64,000 bases of DNA from Ancylostoma caninum (taxonomy: Eukaryota > Nematoda > Chromadorea > Rhabditida > Ancylostomatidae), in contig JBAJFG010000344.1 of assembly GCA_037903475.1 (NCBI GenBank), positions 744,001 to 808,000 of the forward strand, read 5' to 3'. The notes under the pieces were generated by a model. The model had not been told where the DNA came from and did no database searches. It was given only the letters and a program-made list of their open reading frames with translations. Shown here piece after piece: positions 36,601 to 47,810 of the stretch. The stretch's first letter is position 1, and every line of letters begins with the position of its first letter. A program made the translations under genes and the position numbers.

Positions 36601-38993
36601 TGAAGGATCAAGGTGGGTTAACAAGCCCCATTGTCGCTGCCCACATTGCCAACGGTGCAAAAGCAGTTGACTTCGCTATAGTGTCCAGATGTCAGGTCTT
36701 TTTTTTTGCCTTAATCCTAATATATTTGGCTGCCAGCCTTTGCGAGCGGTGCAAAGGCTACTTAGGATTAAGACAAAACTACTGACGTTCACCGCATTTT
36801 GATGCGTACCTAAGCCTTTCCTTCCAATTTTGAATGTAAAAAAAGCTAGGAACTCAATACACCATGAGTATTGCGTTTTGCAACTTTACACAACGATAGC
36901 TGCTTGTAGAGTAAAAACAGGTCCTACAACAAGATAACGTACTGCTGTAACAACAACCTTCACACCTATTTTTGTTGCATTTTTTTTCTTGTGAAGAAAC
37001 TAGAAAAATAGCGGTCGAAATGTTGCTTGATCTTTAATTTGGAGCGTTTTGCACTTAATCAAATGTTCTTCGCATTAATTATTTTTAGTCGTTTCAAATT
37101 ACCATCAACGGCAATGTTCTGTAGACTCTCCTTCGATTAACATCGATGCCGAGAATGTTCACCATAAGCGTTCAACAAATGCTTATACATTATTCATCAC
37201 ACTTCACTATTCTTCCACTTATCACTTGCGAGGAGATTTTCCAATCTAAGTTTCCAACAATTTTGTGAATTATACATCTCACAGGAGAAAGCATCCAAAC
37301 TACTATCATCCGTTTCCGAAGGAAATATTTGTCACCATTGTCTTTTCTTTTTTTTGCAGCAGATTGTACGCTTCATGTCTAACAAGGACAATTTGGATGC
37401 ACTTCATTATCGGCTTCTCTTCAAGTAGTTTCACTATTTCGAAGAAAGTTTTAACAAATAATATTTGAAACTCGATCAAGATTGACTAATTCAAGTCAAA
37501 TTTTCAGCGTACCATTCCATTCCCCTTCTCTGATAAATGTGCGGCACAAACGCAGCCCGAACAGCGTAATGCGTCCAGTAAAAACCCTAGCAGCATCTCG
37601 CCCCAGTTGCTGCCATCCTCCCCTCAATTGCTGCTAAAGGAACGAAGGCCTGAGCAACAATTGAAAGGAGGATAGCAACAATTGAAAGGAGGATAGCAGC
37701 AACTGGGAGGAGACGCTTCTAGAGTTTGTACTCTACGCATTACGCCCTTTGGGCTGCGTTCGTGCTATACAGTTATCGCAGCTAGAGCGAGTGGCAGTTC
37801 GGATGAAAATGATCGTATCGCTTCGTACCAGTTGCGACAACAATGAAAACATATATTATCTTTTGTGCCAGGGATAATACAGTTGAAAAAAAAACGAAAT
37901 ACAAAGCGGTCAATGACGAACGCAGATGGAGGGGTGAGGGAGGAAAAGTGGAGTATACAGCAAATCTAGTAACCTGCATTGTTGAAATTTCATAGACAAC
38001 TCAGAATTTGAATTCGGGATATATTTTTTAAGTGTAACAACGACGAATTAAAAACATTAACCGTTTGTGAAGTAATTTTGGGACATCCGAAAAAAAACCA
38101 AGCTGTGATCGGCAAGGATCTGGATTTCTTTTGGTAACAGACAAAAGTGCTGTTGAATAATCAATAACTGTGTATAAGCTCATCGATTTACAACTCATCC
38201 TACTATTCCTTGTCTGTGTTGGTTCCTCCTAAGCCAAACTTCTGTACACAACACTGTAATTCCTTTTCTACTCCACTATATACAGTGGACGTCAATGGCG
38301 GTGGCCCATCCGCGGCCTCGAGAAGGACGCCGCGCAACCGCGCCGCGCGCGCCATAACCGATGTTTTCTGCTGCTGTTATGCTATTTCCAGCAGCTCTTC
38401 TACCCGTTTTAAGGATTTTCGACCGAATCGGGAGGAAAGGCGCCTAGGAATAGCATTCCGGCAGCACAGGACGCCGATCCCGGTAAGCGCGGCGCGTTTG
38501 CGCGGCGTCCTTCTCGAGGCCGCAGATGGGCCACCGTCATTGACGTCCACTGTATGTCTGTTGGCCAGTTGTACGTTTGAAAGTCTTTTCTCTCGTGCAA
38601 TATCTCGATGAAATACGGCCGTAAAGTTCAGAAAAAAAAACATACCGTCATCGACAACAAAGTCGGCAGCCTGTCGCTTCCGTACTATTTCATTGTACTC
38701 GTCCTCGTCCACCTCTTCATAAACGTTTCCAATAAGGCTGTCTAGCTAAAAAAAAAGTCGCTTTCTAGGAGATATTCTAGCTTAGAAACGAGAATTTGCA
38801 AGAGATTTGCTTCTCAGAAGTGGAATTTTCACTATATTCAGGTGGAAGAGCAACTCACATCTACTCTATGTGCTTTCCCGCTACGGCGGGCTTCTTTCAT
38901 GGCTTCGAGAGCACTTCGTCGACTCTGCTGTCGTGCGCTCTCCCTACGTCGCGATGAACGACGGCACTCCACTTCATTCTCTGCGTCAGACAT
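24604..38993 (-). CDS. pola-1: DNA polymerase alpha catalytic subunit
   Basis: Family B replicative polymerase that extends the RNA primer in the Pol alpha-primase complex. Thirty-five exons join in frame to 1455 aa, close to the human length: 38859-38993, 38646-38745, 34171-34278, 34030-34103, 33761-33902, 33497-33624, 32343-32495, 32149-32261, 31960-32081, 31621-31730, 31210-31320, 30764-30850, 30527-30665, 30284-30447, 29595-29679, 29328-29485, 28995-29167, 28804-28920, 28610-28733, 28414-28525, 28236-28355, 27878-27978, 27416-27553, 27226-27348, 27012-27137, 26719-26918, 26534-26666, 26331-26462, 26115-26190, 25950-26048, 25638-25819, 25440-25576, 25258-25363, 24818-24911, 24604-24749. 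Seen: N-terminal [28 protein letters not shown]; inactive exonuclease fold (DIIV/GHDL); [13 protein letters not shown]; motif [11 protein letters not shown] (~869); motif [10 protein letters not shown] (~947); motif C YGDTDSIM (~997-1004); KKKKYAAL (~1048); eight C-terminal metal-binding Cys (CPSTGC, CDKC, CDDAVC, CPKC). An acceptor three bases before the ATG suits SL trans-splicing. The junctions of exons 5-7 are the least certain because that region is poorly conserved. Confidence 0.97.
29185..29255 (-). tRNA. tRNA-Gly (anticodon GCC)
   Basis: The 71-base minus-strand sequence folds as a complete tRNA. The acceptor stem is GCATCGG/CCGATGC with discriminator A. The A box is TGGTTCAGTGG, the anticodon arm is CCTGCCACGCGGG with loop anticodon GCC, and the T arm contains GGTTCGATTCC. 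A TTTT tract follows within about 10 bases as a Pol III terminator. It is nested in pola-1 intron 16 (29168-29327) in the same orientation. CCA is not encoded, as usual in eukaryotes. Confidence 0.97.
34652..34790 (+). repeat. dispersed ~135 bp repeat (copy in pola-1 intron)
   Basis: It runs from GTGTGTTTCACCGGGGAACG through CGAGAAATAGTGCCGTATTC to ATAGGCACAAATAC, ending at TTTGAAACGGAC. An inverted copy at about 80-90% identity by eye lies at 41441-41587 in cln-3 intron 2. The ends are not inverted repeats of each other, so the class is unclear. Confidence 0.75.
37543..37767. mobile_element. inverted-repeat MITE in pola-1 intron 2
   Basis: The left end (GCACAAACGCAGCCCGAACA, then GCGTAATGCGT) and the right end (ACGCATTACGCCCTTTGGGC, then TGCGTTCGTGC) are inverted copies over about 40 bp with a few mismatches. 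The interior is also partly self-complementary (CAATTGCTGCT against AGCAACAATTG). It has no coding content. Confidence 0.8.
38283..38552. mobile_element. Tc1/mariner-type MITE with ~57 bp terminal repeats
   Basis: The termini are CAGTGGACGTCAATGGCGGT at the left and the matching complement (ACCGTCATTGACGTCCACTG) at the right. The inverted repeats extend through GCCTCGAGAAGGACGCCGCG with few differences. TA flanks both ends. It sits about 90 bp downstream of pola-1 exon 2, inside intron 2. No transposase frame is present. Confidence 0.9.
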
Positions 38994-41025
38994 CGCCTGG
39001 AACAAGGCTACGCTGCTCTGAGGTAAAGTCTTCCAGATTTGATCTACGCTGGCGAACAAGTTTCAAAACAAAACGATTTGCGAGCCAGTGGATGAAATTA
39101 GCACTTGGTCCAAAGTGGAACTACTCGCTTTCAGTTGATATTATTGAGTAAAAGTGGAGTTTTGATGACATCAATAAGAAAGGTCAACACCATTGATCCA
39201 AAGTTCAAAAAGCTAAACAAATTTCCGCTAAAGAAGAAGATGCATCACATATCTTTCAAAAGATGTCCTAAGCTCTTTCAAATGATCCAAATCCCAACTC
39301 CAAACCTCACGTGCGATAATTTGAGAGAAGTCTCCCAGCTCGGTGACTTGTAAGATGCCTATTACCTCCTCCAACTTGCTGATGACTGCCTTTCCTTTAG
39401 AAAACGTTAGATTAGAGAACCCATCCTCAATCTGATATAGTAAAGTATGATATCCTCCTGTTTGAGTTTCTATTATGTATTTTGTTACTGTCTATTTCTA
39501 CTTCATCCTATTATTTATTTTTACGACATTTTTCATGAACCCTGAGGTTAACAAGCTTAATCACGGCATGTCGAACATATCCAAATTTAGCCTTCGGAGT
39601 TTCTCCCGCTTAAGGACTCATGCAAACTAGACACGTGACGAAATGAAGTCAATCGAATAACTTAAGTTTCCTTTTTGATCCACTAATATCAACATAACCT
39701 CAATATCGTGAAATGTTCAGATATTTCCTGTTTGCCCTGACTTGAAACTCCGTCCAAACAGCGCTTACTACAGTTTACAACAGTCCCACTACGTAAATTT
39801 CGGCAAAATAAGTCACGGAAGTCAAATCTATCCGTATTAGAAAAGCCGTGATCGTGTATAATACTGTTCATTGTGAAGTGAGGATGAAACTGATAGGGAA
39901 AAGGCTGTAAGAGCACTTCTTCCTCTGAACTAGTGAGCGGTATCCCGAGATTACCTCCCTAGCTCTAGTTCCCCTACATATCTCGTAGAAGCTATTCACA
40001 GAATTAGAAAAGGTGACTCGGCATCGAACTCGCACTCTTTAGAAATTCTAGCCTGGACCTCACTTTAGGTGGTTATTCGATGCGCTGATCACGAAAGTTG
40101 CGCTAATTTCCTATCCTTGTCAAGTTTTCCGTAATGATGTAGTGAGATCACAGTAAGAAACAGAGAAAATATGAATTCTGGCGAGGAAATGGCAGTCTGA
40201 TCCGGCACTTTCCCGCTTTTGTGCTCAGAAAATCCCGGAAATCTCCGCATTAGTTGATGAGAAGGTTAACGGATGTGATAAACATGAGAATCGTACCCAT
40301 TTCGTACTGTAACACCACTTACGTTGGCCTGGCTGGAGCATCTGGCACTGCCACTACCTCGATTTCCTTGTCGAAGATTGCATTTTACTTCACTCTCCTA
40401 CATTATTCCCACCGTAAACTTACGAAAACGGTGCTAAGGGTAGAAAATAAATGCGATTTTCGAGACCAGGGCATCGAATAACTAAAAAGAGGTGCAGGCT
40501 AGAATCTCTCTCAAGAATGCGAGCCCAATCCTGAGGCTCCTTTTATAATTCTGTAGCTATTCCCCCGGAAAAACCGACGAATCCCACCCGGAAGACATCC
40601 TCCAACTGAAGTGAGGGAAAAAGAATGAAGAAAAAAATGGTCAAAAAGGACCGCTCGGTGAACGCGCGCGAAAAAACGGCAGAAGGTTTTGAATTATTGA
40701 CATTCGCGCGCAAATCACGGCTCGGACGATCAGCGGCCGTGATCACGGACACCTGTCACTGGCTACAGTAACTTCTAACTAATAAATTATTTTTGTTGGG
40801 CTGACAGTTTGAGATTTGTGTCTTGTGAGGTTCCTTAAGAACATTTCACGGTTTTCAAACAACCTAGTTCGAATTTCAAGCCTTTACTTCTTGTAGAATC
40901 GTGATTTTCTTCGAGTTCTGTACTTTTCAAGCTGTTCGACTGCAATAGGGCCAATCCTTGTTAATTTCTGTTATACAATTCCGTCCTTGTTCTGCTTTCA
41001 GGTCCGCCCTGGCAGTGTCGTTGCT
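38994..41025. promoter_or_regulatory. divergent intergenic region between pola-1 and cln-3
   Basis: This 2.0 kb gap separates the divergent starts of pola-1 and cln-3, so both promoters should lie here. Acceptor AGs occur three bases upstream of the pola-1 ATG (38997-38998) and 24 bases upstream of the cln-3 ATG (CTGCTTTCAG, ending at 41001), suggesting trans-spliced or spliced leaders. A CG-rich patch at 40660-40750 stands out. There is no clear TATA box and no additional gene. Confidence 0.55.
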
Positions 41026-44000
41026 ATGCCTGGCCGGCAAAGAGACGGCGAGGGCAGCAGGTCTCCCGACAGCCGGCCAGCTTCCACCGTTTCGACGCAA
41101 AATCTCGCTGGGTTCTGGTTAGTTTTTTTTTTCTCATCCACATTGAGATATATCTTACATACGCTTTGAAATCCGATACCAGTGTGTTTTCGTTCATTTT
41201 GAAGCGTTTGTCTCGTTAAGTTTTTACGGAAATCCTCATCTCTTTCCATATCCAATTAATAGAGTATGTTCTCTTTCTAGGATTCTTGGACTATGCAACA
41301 ACTTCGCATATGTTGTAATGCTCAGTGCCGCGAAGGATATCTTGGACACCGAGAGTGGGGGCATTTCCAAAAATGGAACGCATGCTTGTCGGGTAGGTTA
41401 TGCTGGTAGCTTGATTCTCTTTCTGGGGAAAGGGTATGGTCCGTTTCGAAATCGAGGATAGTTGTGTATTTGTGCCTATGGTCAGCATTTCTCGCCTGTC
41501 TCATCGAATACGGCACTATTTCTCGCGTTCTCTCTTTCTCTAATATCTTCGCAACTACGTTCCCCGGTGAAACACACCATAGTTGGAGGGAGAGGCACCC
41601 AAACCCGACTGCTGCGTAGTGGCAGATTCTTTGGGTCTGAGATGCCGAGTAGTGTTGCTTGGTTCATCATTGCATTAATTAGCATAATCACCCTGAAAGA
41701 CCAATTTTCTTTTTCTTTCGAGAGCTTGCTACTATCTCTTAGGTCCTTGCTTTCCCCCCAAACCCTTTTCCATCTGCATAATTTTCTTGTTTTGAAGGAA
41801 CTTCTTAGGGAATTTATTGATTGTGCAAATAACAAAACAAGTAACATAACAAATAACTGGACAATTACTGGGCACGATAAAATTTAGTACGAAACACCAA
41901 AGAAACAGTTTGTTTCCACAATTTTCATATTTTTTACACTATCGCAGGATTTCTCATTGACCTGGATCTAATAATTTATTGAGGATTGTGATTAAGATGA
42001 AGAGATGAGCTAGCTTTTCCCTGAAATTTCTTATTGCATTTCCTTTCCCTTTTTGCCAGCACACTGTTCATCATACGGGAGAAAAGATCTTTCTTCTCTT
42101 TAAAATAGAGGCCCTGGATTCCATGTACTCAGTCTATGTTTTCAGGAAGAAATTATTGATCGGCAATGTCAACAACTGTCAACGGGTGCAGTTTTGTTAG
42201 CCGATATAATTCCAGCCTTGGTGGTGAAAGTGACGGCTCCGTTATACATTCAAATGATACCATTTGGGTTGGTTTTAACGGTTTTAGCTTCTTTCATTGA
42301 ATAGTTTCCTTTTTGTTTTCCTTACGAAACTGCGTAAAATTTGACAATAAATAATATGACAACTTCTCTCTTTAGACTTCGTCACTTTCTGGTTGTCATG
42401 GCACAAATGCTGAGTTTCGTGCTTGTTGCCTCGAGTAGTAATGTGAAAATGGCTTTGTTAGGTGTGGTTTTCTCAATATTTTGATAGTTATCCCATCTTA
42501 CTCTATATTTGGCTTTTTCCCTTGTTAACTGTTGGTCAACTCTTAATGCGTTGTTCTCATAATTAAGGTGTCATTGTTGCCAGCTGGGGTTCCGGCCTAG
42601 GCGAGATTTCGTACCTGGCTTTAGCTTCTTATTTTGACTCGTAAGTTGCGCTGTTCGCTGTGAATTTTTTTTACTTGTTTTGCTTAATGCCCAATTTCTC
42701 TGAAATGTGAAAGTTTTGTTCAGAAAAGTAGTCTCAATGTGGTCATCGGGCACTGGAGGTGCTGGAATAATAGGTGCAATGACTTATGCTGTTCTCACGG
42801 ATCCTCTAATGCTGCACTTCACTCCCCGAATCGCTCTATATTGCATGCTGATTATTCCGATGATATTTGCTTACACGTTGGTTTCAGCTCTCATTTCTTG
42901 TAACTCTTGTTGGAAAAAATGCTATCCGGGGTGATAGTAAAGAAAAAGCTTGAAGCAAGTTTATATTGCACCAATCCCTTTGAGTACCACCAAAAATTGC
43001 TTGCAAATATGCGAATTCGAATTTTCTGTTGAATTTTTGTGCTGATCTTCCCACTGCTCCAGAACTATAAGAATTTCAAAAGTTCTGGCGGTACGATACC
43101 TCTTCTTTGGTACAATTTCTGCTGAATACTTAGAAGATAAGACCTTAATTTTCATGAAAGAATTGCCAGAAAATCACAGTATCCTACTGAACCTGCTGTG
43201 TTGCTTATGATTTGGTTGTACTTTGTTTTCTCAGCACTTTTAGCGGGAACGTATTCGATAATAGATGTTTTTTTACCTCATAAGTGGTTGGAAGCTTTCT
43301 TGAACAAATTTTAATATTTCTCTTTTTATCTTGGTACATCTATCTCGGGTATCAAAGTGCTCCTTTCGTGAATTTTTGATTTTTGAGAAGAATTGGATAG
43401 AGACATGGAGGAACAGTATCTCCTTGTTACAAATGATTTCACATTAAATTCACTTTTTCGATGTGTTCATCCTTTGCTACTTCACCCCGTTGAACAGGGT
43501 TTTCTTTCAGTTTCTGGTTTCTTCTCCAACTACCCCCTACTGTACACAGGGTAGAAGTCTGCAAGCTGAGGACCTACATTGTGCCGAAGAAAACTGGTAA
43601 GTTCATGGGAAAATGATAAACTGTTGGAAATTTCACCTTTTCTCGCCAGCAGTTTTGAATTCAGGAGAGGTTATTTTGACGAGCTTTAAAAGTTTCTCCA
43701 CATTTTCATGTGTTGCAAAACACTTGTTGCAAAGAAAATCCTGTAGATAACCTTTCTAGATTGCATAAACCGGTCTCGTCGATTATCTGCATCTTCTGAG
43801 TCTGATATTGAGAGACCGCTGCTTGATGAGGCCGATGAAGATGTTGCGGATGAAGGTAAGGTTTTGATTTTTCTTTTTTTTTTTTGGTTTCAACTGCTGC
43901 GGTGTTTCAACTGGAGGTGGTTTGTTGTGTTTTCTACAGGTATAATTCCAATATTTTGCACTTTTCTCGGATTTTCAATTAATTTTCATTTCTGGTCGGT

Positions 44001-44947
44001 AGTAGAGGTTTTTCAGATGCTACAAGTCCTTTCACGTCTCGGCTGCAGAGGGGAATGACCATCTTCGAGAAGCTAAAAGCAGTCACACCATTGTTCAAGT
44101 ATATGATACCGTTGATTATAGTCTACTTCGCGGAGTATTTCATTAATCAAGGATTGGTGAGTACAGTTCATGTGTTTCAGTAGCTACGAATGTTAGTAAG
44201 GCTTCAGATCTGTTCTGCGAGAACTGATCCCCGGCAATTCCTCTACCTTTTTCACAACTTTTTGTTGGCTCCTTTGCTTCTGGGTGTCCTCACGTACTTC
44301 AGTAGGATTTTAGTTGATCCCAAAGCAGCTTTATATATGAGCTTTGCCTACTTCCTTGAGAAACGAGTTTTCCAAACCATAATCCAGAATTTGACACTAA
44401 ATTATCCGTTTTTCAGCTAGAACTGTTAGAATTCGACTGTTCTCATGGATTCAACATAGGCCCGCAAAGTCAGTATCGTTGGTATCAGGTGCTGTACCAA
44501 GTGGGTGTGTTCGTGTCTCGGTCATCATCTGATATCATAGCGCTGCCAGGAGAAGTCCTGCCGCTGCTTGCTTTACTGCAGGTTTGCATATTATATAATA
44601 CTACCAAGTTCTTCATTCTCTCAGTTCCTCTGAAACAGTTAATTTGCAGGTGCTGAACGCCACAGTTCTATACTTCGAAGCTCTTAATCGTTTCATGTCG
44701 CACATTTTGCTGCTAATGTGTGTAATTGTGTACGAGGGATTGCTGGGTGGCGCGTCATACGTCAATACATTCAGGGTTATCCATGAGGAGGTGCGTCTTA
44801 TCGAAAGTTTGTGCGGTTTTATTAGTGTTCCACTATTAAAAAATTGCCAAGAGCAAGATGTCGCTTTTTTACTCTACATATAGGCGGCAACAGACGTCAG
44901 GAACCGTCAGCATGCTACGCATCTTCCATGCGTTGCGGCAGCATAAT

Positions 44948-45006
<59 letters not shown>

Positions 45007-45408
45007 GAGAAAAGCAGCTGATCGCTATTGCATCAGAAGCTCACAGTACAGACACTACTGCGTAAAAAATGTCTAGGACTTCCCCTCCTAGACATTTTTT
45101 ACTGGATGAGCCTTTCTTGGCACTGTACATTTACTGGATACCTGATATCAATTCCGGACTGATTCTGGATACCTGATATCAATTCCGGACTGATTATCAG
45201 TCATGAGAAACTAAAAATTGTGGCAGAAATTCAATTATTCTGCCTAATTCGTGGTCATTACATTTTCTATCTGGTTAACGTCTAGGTACCTGCCGATAGA
45301 AAGGAGTTCAGTATGGGTTTCGTTTCCATATCGGATACGTTCGGAATTCTACTGGCTGGATTCACTGCGATCCCTGTACACAATATTATATGTGAACAAC
45401 CGCTCTGA
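41026..45408 (+). CDS. cln-3: CLN3/battenin lysosomal membrane protein
   Basis: CLN3-family multi-pass protein of the lysosomal/late endosomal membrane. Loss of the human protein causes juvenile Batten disease. Twelve exons join in frame to 462 aa: 41026-41117, 41281-41392, 42146-42267, 42376-42461, 42568-42640, 42724-42876, 43511-43596, 43760-43855, 44017-44156, 44417-44581, 44650-44790, 45286-45408. Conserved segments are [20 protein letters not shown] (about 29-48), AVLLADIIPALVVK, GSGLGEISYLALASY, MWSSGTGGAG, VYFAEYFINQGL, QYRWYQVLYQVGVFVSRSS, YEGLLGGASYVNTF and FSMGFVSISDTFGILLAG near the C terminus. An acidic loop with a dileucine-like ERPLLDE (about 260-270) may act in lysosomal sorting, as in the human protein. 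C. elegans has three paralogues and this one cannot be assigned to a particular one. Confidence 0.96.
41441..41587 (-). repeat. dispersed ~135 bp repeat (inverted copy in cln-3 intron 2)
   Basis: Read on the minus strand it matches 34652-34790: GTGTGTTTCACCGGGGAACG at one end and TTTCGAAACGGACC at the other. It differs by substitutions and an extra ~6 bp near GTTGCGAAGATATTAG. It lies in cln-3 intron 2 (41393-42145). Confidence 0.75.
44950..45011 (+). repeat. (GA)n microsatellite in cln-3 intron 11
   Basis: This is a nearly pure GA dinucleotide run with a few GAAA interruptions at its 3' end. It is in the 495-base last intron of cln-3 (44791-45285). Confidence 0.95.
45062..45102. repeat. perfect 17 bp hairpin in cln-3 intron 11
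   Basis: The arms GTAAAAAATGTCTAGGA (45062-45078) and their exact complement (45086-45102) surround the 7-base loop CTTCCCC. Just beyond, a 31-base unit beginning CTGGATACCTGATATC is tandemly duplicated (45134-45164 and 45165-45195). Confidence 0.9.
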
Positions 45409-46554
45409 TGCTCCGAACATGACAAGGATTTCAAATGAAGGAACACAAACTTTGTGGAAGTATGCCTTGAATCGACGGCAGCGTTGTGGGAGGCATTTTC
45501 TATTGTAATTTTCACTTATCTACGCTGTATACAGTTTTATTGGGAAATAACGGTTTCTTTTCTGTCATCCCTTTTTGGTTAACCACTGTACTGTTGACCA
45601 CTGGCTTTCGACCGATAGCCACGCCTTTGCATGTCAATATCATAATATTATTTTTATTTCAACTAGTATAGAGTTTAGTCATATTGCTAGTCTTTTTTTG
45701 ATATCCCGGTCTCCATTTAATTATGTGACGCTTATCCGGTTTTCTGTTACCGCGTACCTGATGTTGTATCCCGTGATCTATGAGCGCTGGTATTATTCAA
45801 TTTCCGGTTGAGTATTTGCTTTTCTATTGCCTTTCTTCTTTGAATTATCCCTATTCGATTCGCTTTCACTCTTCATGTCTTTTTTCATGCTCTGAGATGA
45901 ATATGTCGATAAGGATCTTTTGTGTTTGTGCAAGACTTTAATTGCACAACATTGATTTTCAAGTAAATTTTCGTTTTGTTCCAATGGTTCTGATAAATGC
46001 TCTTCTGCCTTATCTTTGGTTCCGTTGTATCGATAGAAACGTAGCAAGCAGGTTCTTCCAGAACTCGAGCTACTCAGACAATTTTTCGGAAGGACCGCAG
46101 CGGAAAACCAGAAGCACCGACAGGTGACCTGCGGTCGTTCCGGTTTCCTGCTGCGGTCGTTCCGAATCGTTCTCCACACAAATTGCTATTCCCAAAGACT
46201 GGGAGGTATTCTCATTCAAGGTGTATATCAGGGCTCTGCAATACAAAAAATTCGAATGTCGTTAATCCGTTGACTAGTTAGAAAGGAGTGGTCGTTGTGC
46301 GTTAATCCCTTAGGATGATGAGGCATACTGTATATTAAAAGTTTTAGTGAAGTTATGAATTTCTCTTCTGGAAAAGCGATAAGAAACTGAACGATTTCTT
46401 CCGTTTGTGGGAAAATGTTCGTTACACGTTCATACGTTAATCCATCCGTCATCCATCCCTTAGTAACGCACAATCCTTTATACGCTGCACTGACCGGTTT
46501 TCATGAGAACTTTTCCGAAAATAAAGGTGCGCGTCGGATACGTGATTGGCGAAT
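45409..46554. other. gene-free stretch downstream of cln-3
   Basis: It should include the cln-3 3' UTR. The word CTGCGGTCGTTCCGG/CTGCGGTCGTTCCGA is tandemly repeated at about 46127-46165. Open frames here have no conserved motifs. Confidence 0.45.
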
Positions 46555-46790
46555 AGACAGTTTGTACTAGTTAGTTGCGTTTGACGTGCGTGCGTCCTTA
46601 TGATTAAAGTAGGGATATGCTAGGTCGTAGCCCTAACGCAGCCCAGGCGCAGGTCAGACGCACGCGTTTGCGGCCACACGGCTATTCGGTGTTTTCCGTT
46701 GTGGCGCACATGCCGCCGCGTTGACCGGTCTTCATGGAAAATGCTCGGCAAATGGATGCGTGCGTCTGGCACGCGACTGACGCACGCATC
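46555..46790 (-). mobile_element. MITE family A, reverse copy, abutting the next copy
   Basis: On the minus strand it carries the family interior (ATTTTCCATGAAGACCGGTC-like at about 46724-46745, and CG-rich CGCACGCGTTTGCGGCC). Its right terminal repeat is missing where it abuts the nested copy starting at 46792. Confidence 0.65.
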
Positions 46791-46857
46791 TAGGGCAATT
46801 TATACCGGATGCGTGCGACTGAGGCGTGTGCGTCTATATGATGAAGAATAGGGCCCA

Positions 46858-47706
46858 CTCAGACAATTTCGGGGTCAAATCCCGTTCCGAACGAGCGGGG
46901 GGCGAGGGTCGAAACGAGCGTTTGGGTGTTTTCGCCCGAGAAGCAGTGGCGTTCAGGCCGCTGTGGGGCCGCTGAAAACGGGGCTTCCGTTCCTAACCGC
47001 CCGCATACTGTCCGCGTTCAGGCCGCCATGAGCCCGCAGACTGCCAGGCGCTACTGCTCCTAACCCTGCTCACTGCTTGGGCACAGTCTCGCACGGAGGA
47101 GCTCCGGGTTCGAAGCTATTGTGAATCCAAAGTGATCCACCGGAGTAAAAAAGCAACACAAATGTGCAAATTCTTATCAGAAATACGAAAAGATGGCTGT
47201 TTGCAAGGCATGTCCATGGTTTCGTAGTGCTAGCCTTTTTCTATTACTGAGAGGATTCGAACCAACCTGACCATTCTTTATGAACGACTGGGAGTCCGCT
47301 GCTTTATCCACTAGGCCATCCATGCTGCTGGTCTCTTCCATACCGGTGTTGCCTTCATCCTTTATCACGTGTGTACTACCACCAACCAATCATTCCGACC
47401 GGGCCATTCCCTTATTGAGCCGAAATATGTAGTCGTTCAGACCGCTTTTTGGAGAAATTCGCCGGCGGTCAGTGGCCGCACAAAGCGGGCAGATGCCCGA
47501 CACTCTTCGCATAGCGGGCCGAACCCCGACGGTGGTGCTTTAGCCCGAATGACTCTGCGTTCAGCCCGCGATTCGCCCGACAGCGCGTTTGGCCCGCAAC
47601 ATTCGTGGTTTCCGCCCGCTGTTTGTCCGCTATTGGTCCTCGTTCAAACGTTTCGTCGGGGATTTGCCGGCGGTTGGAACGGGATTTGCCCCCGAAATTG
47701 TCTGAG
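46858..47706. mobile_element. CTCAGACA-ended TIR element 1 (849 bp)
   Basis: The 32-bp inverted ends start CTCAGACAATTTCGGGG and differ at one position. The target dinucleotide CA is duplicated (46856-46857 and 47707-47708). Subterminal copies of CGTTCAGGCCGC lie at 46950 and 47015, with related words near the other end, resembling transposase-binding repeats. The interior holds a tRNA-like segment but no transposase frame. The superfamily is not assigned. Confidence 0.88.
47235..47330 (-). other. tRNA-like (SINE-head-like) segment inside TIR element 1
   Basis: The minus strand has a perfect A box (TGGCCTAGTGG, 47308-47318) and a perfect B box (GGTTCGAATCC, 47253-47263) at tRNA-like spacing. 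The acceptor and anticodon stems do not pair, so it is not a functional tRNA. It could be the head of a tRNA-derived SINE or a decayed tRNA carried inside the element. Confidence 0.6.
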
Positions 47707-47810
47707 CAGTCGCATCGCAGTCGCAGCTCTGACGCACGCGTTTACGGCCTCGCGGCAGCCGCGCGTTCTTTTCATTGAGGATATACATGCTGTGTTGACC
47801 GGTCTTCATG

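Larger units (their letters stand above)
34279..38645 (-). other. pola-1 intron 2 (4.4 kb), repeat-laden
   Basis: This is by far the longest intron in the window, splitting the codon of VVDD|DGSG. It contains a dispersed repeat near 34650-34790, two MITEs (37543-37767 and 38283-38552), TATA-rich segments, and no recognisable nested gene. Open frames such as those at 34566-34877 and 36014-36295 overlap repeats or lack conserved motifs. Its length suits a first large intron holding regulatory sequence, but I see no specific site. Confidence 0.8.
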
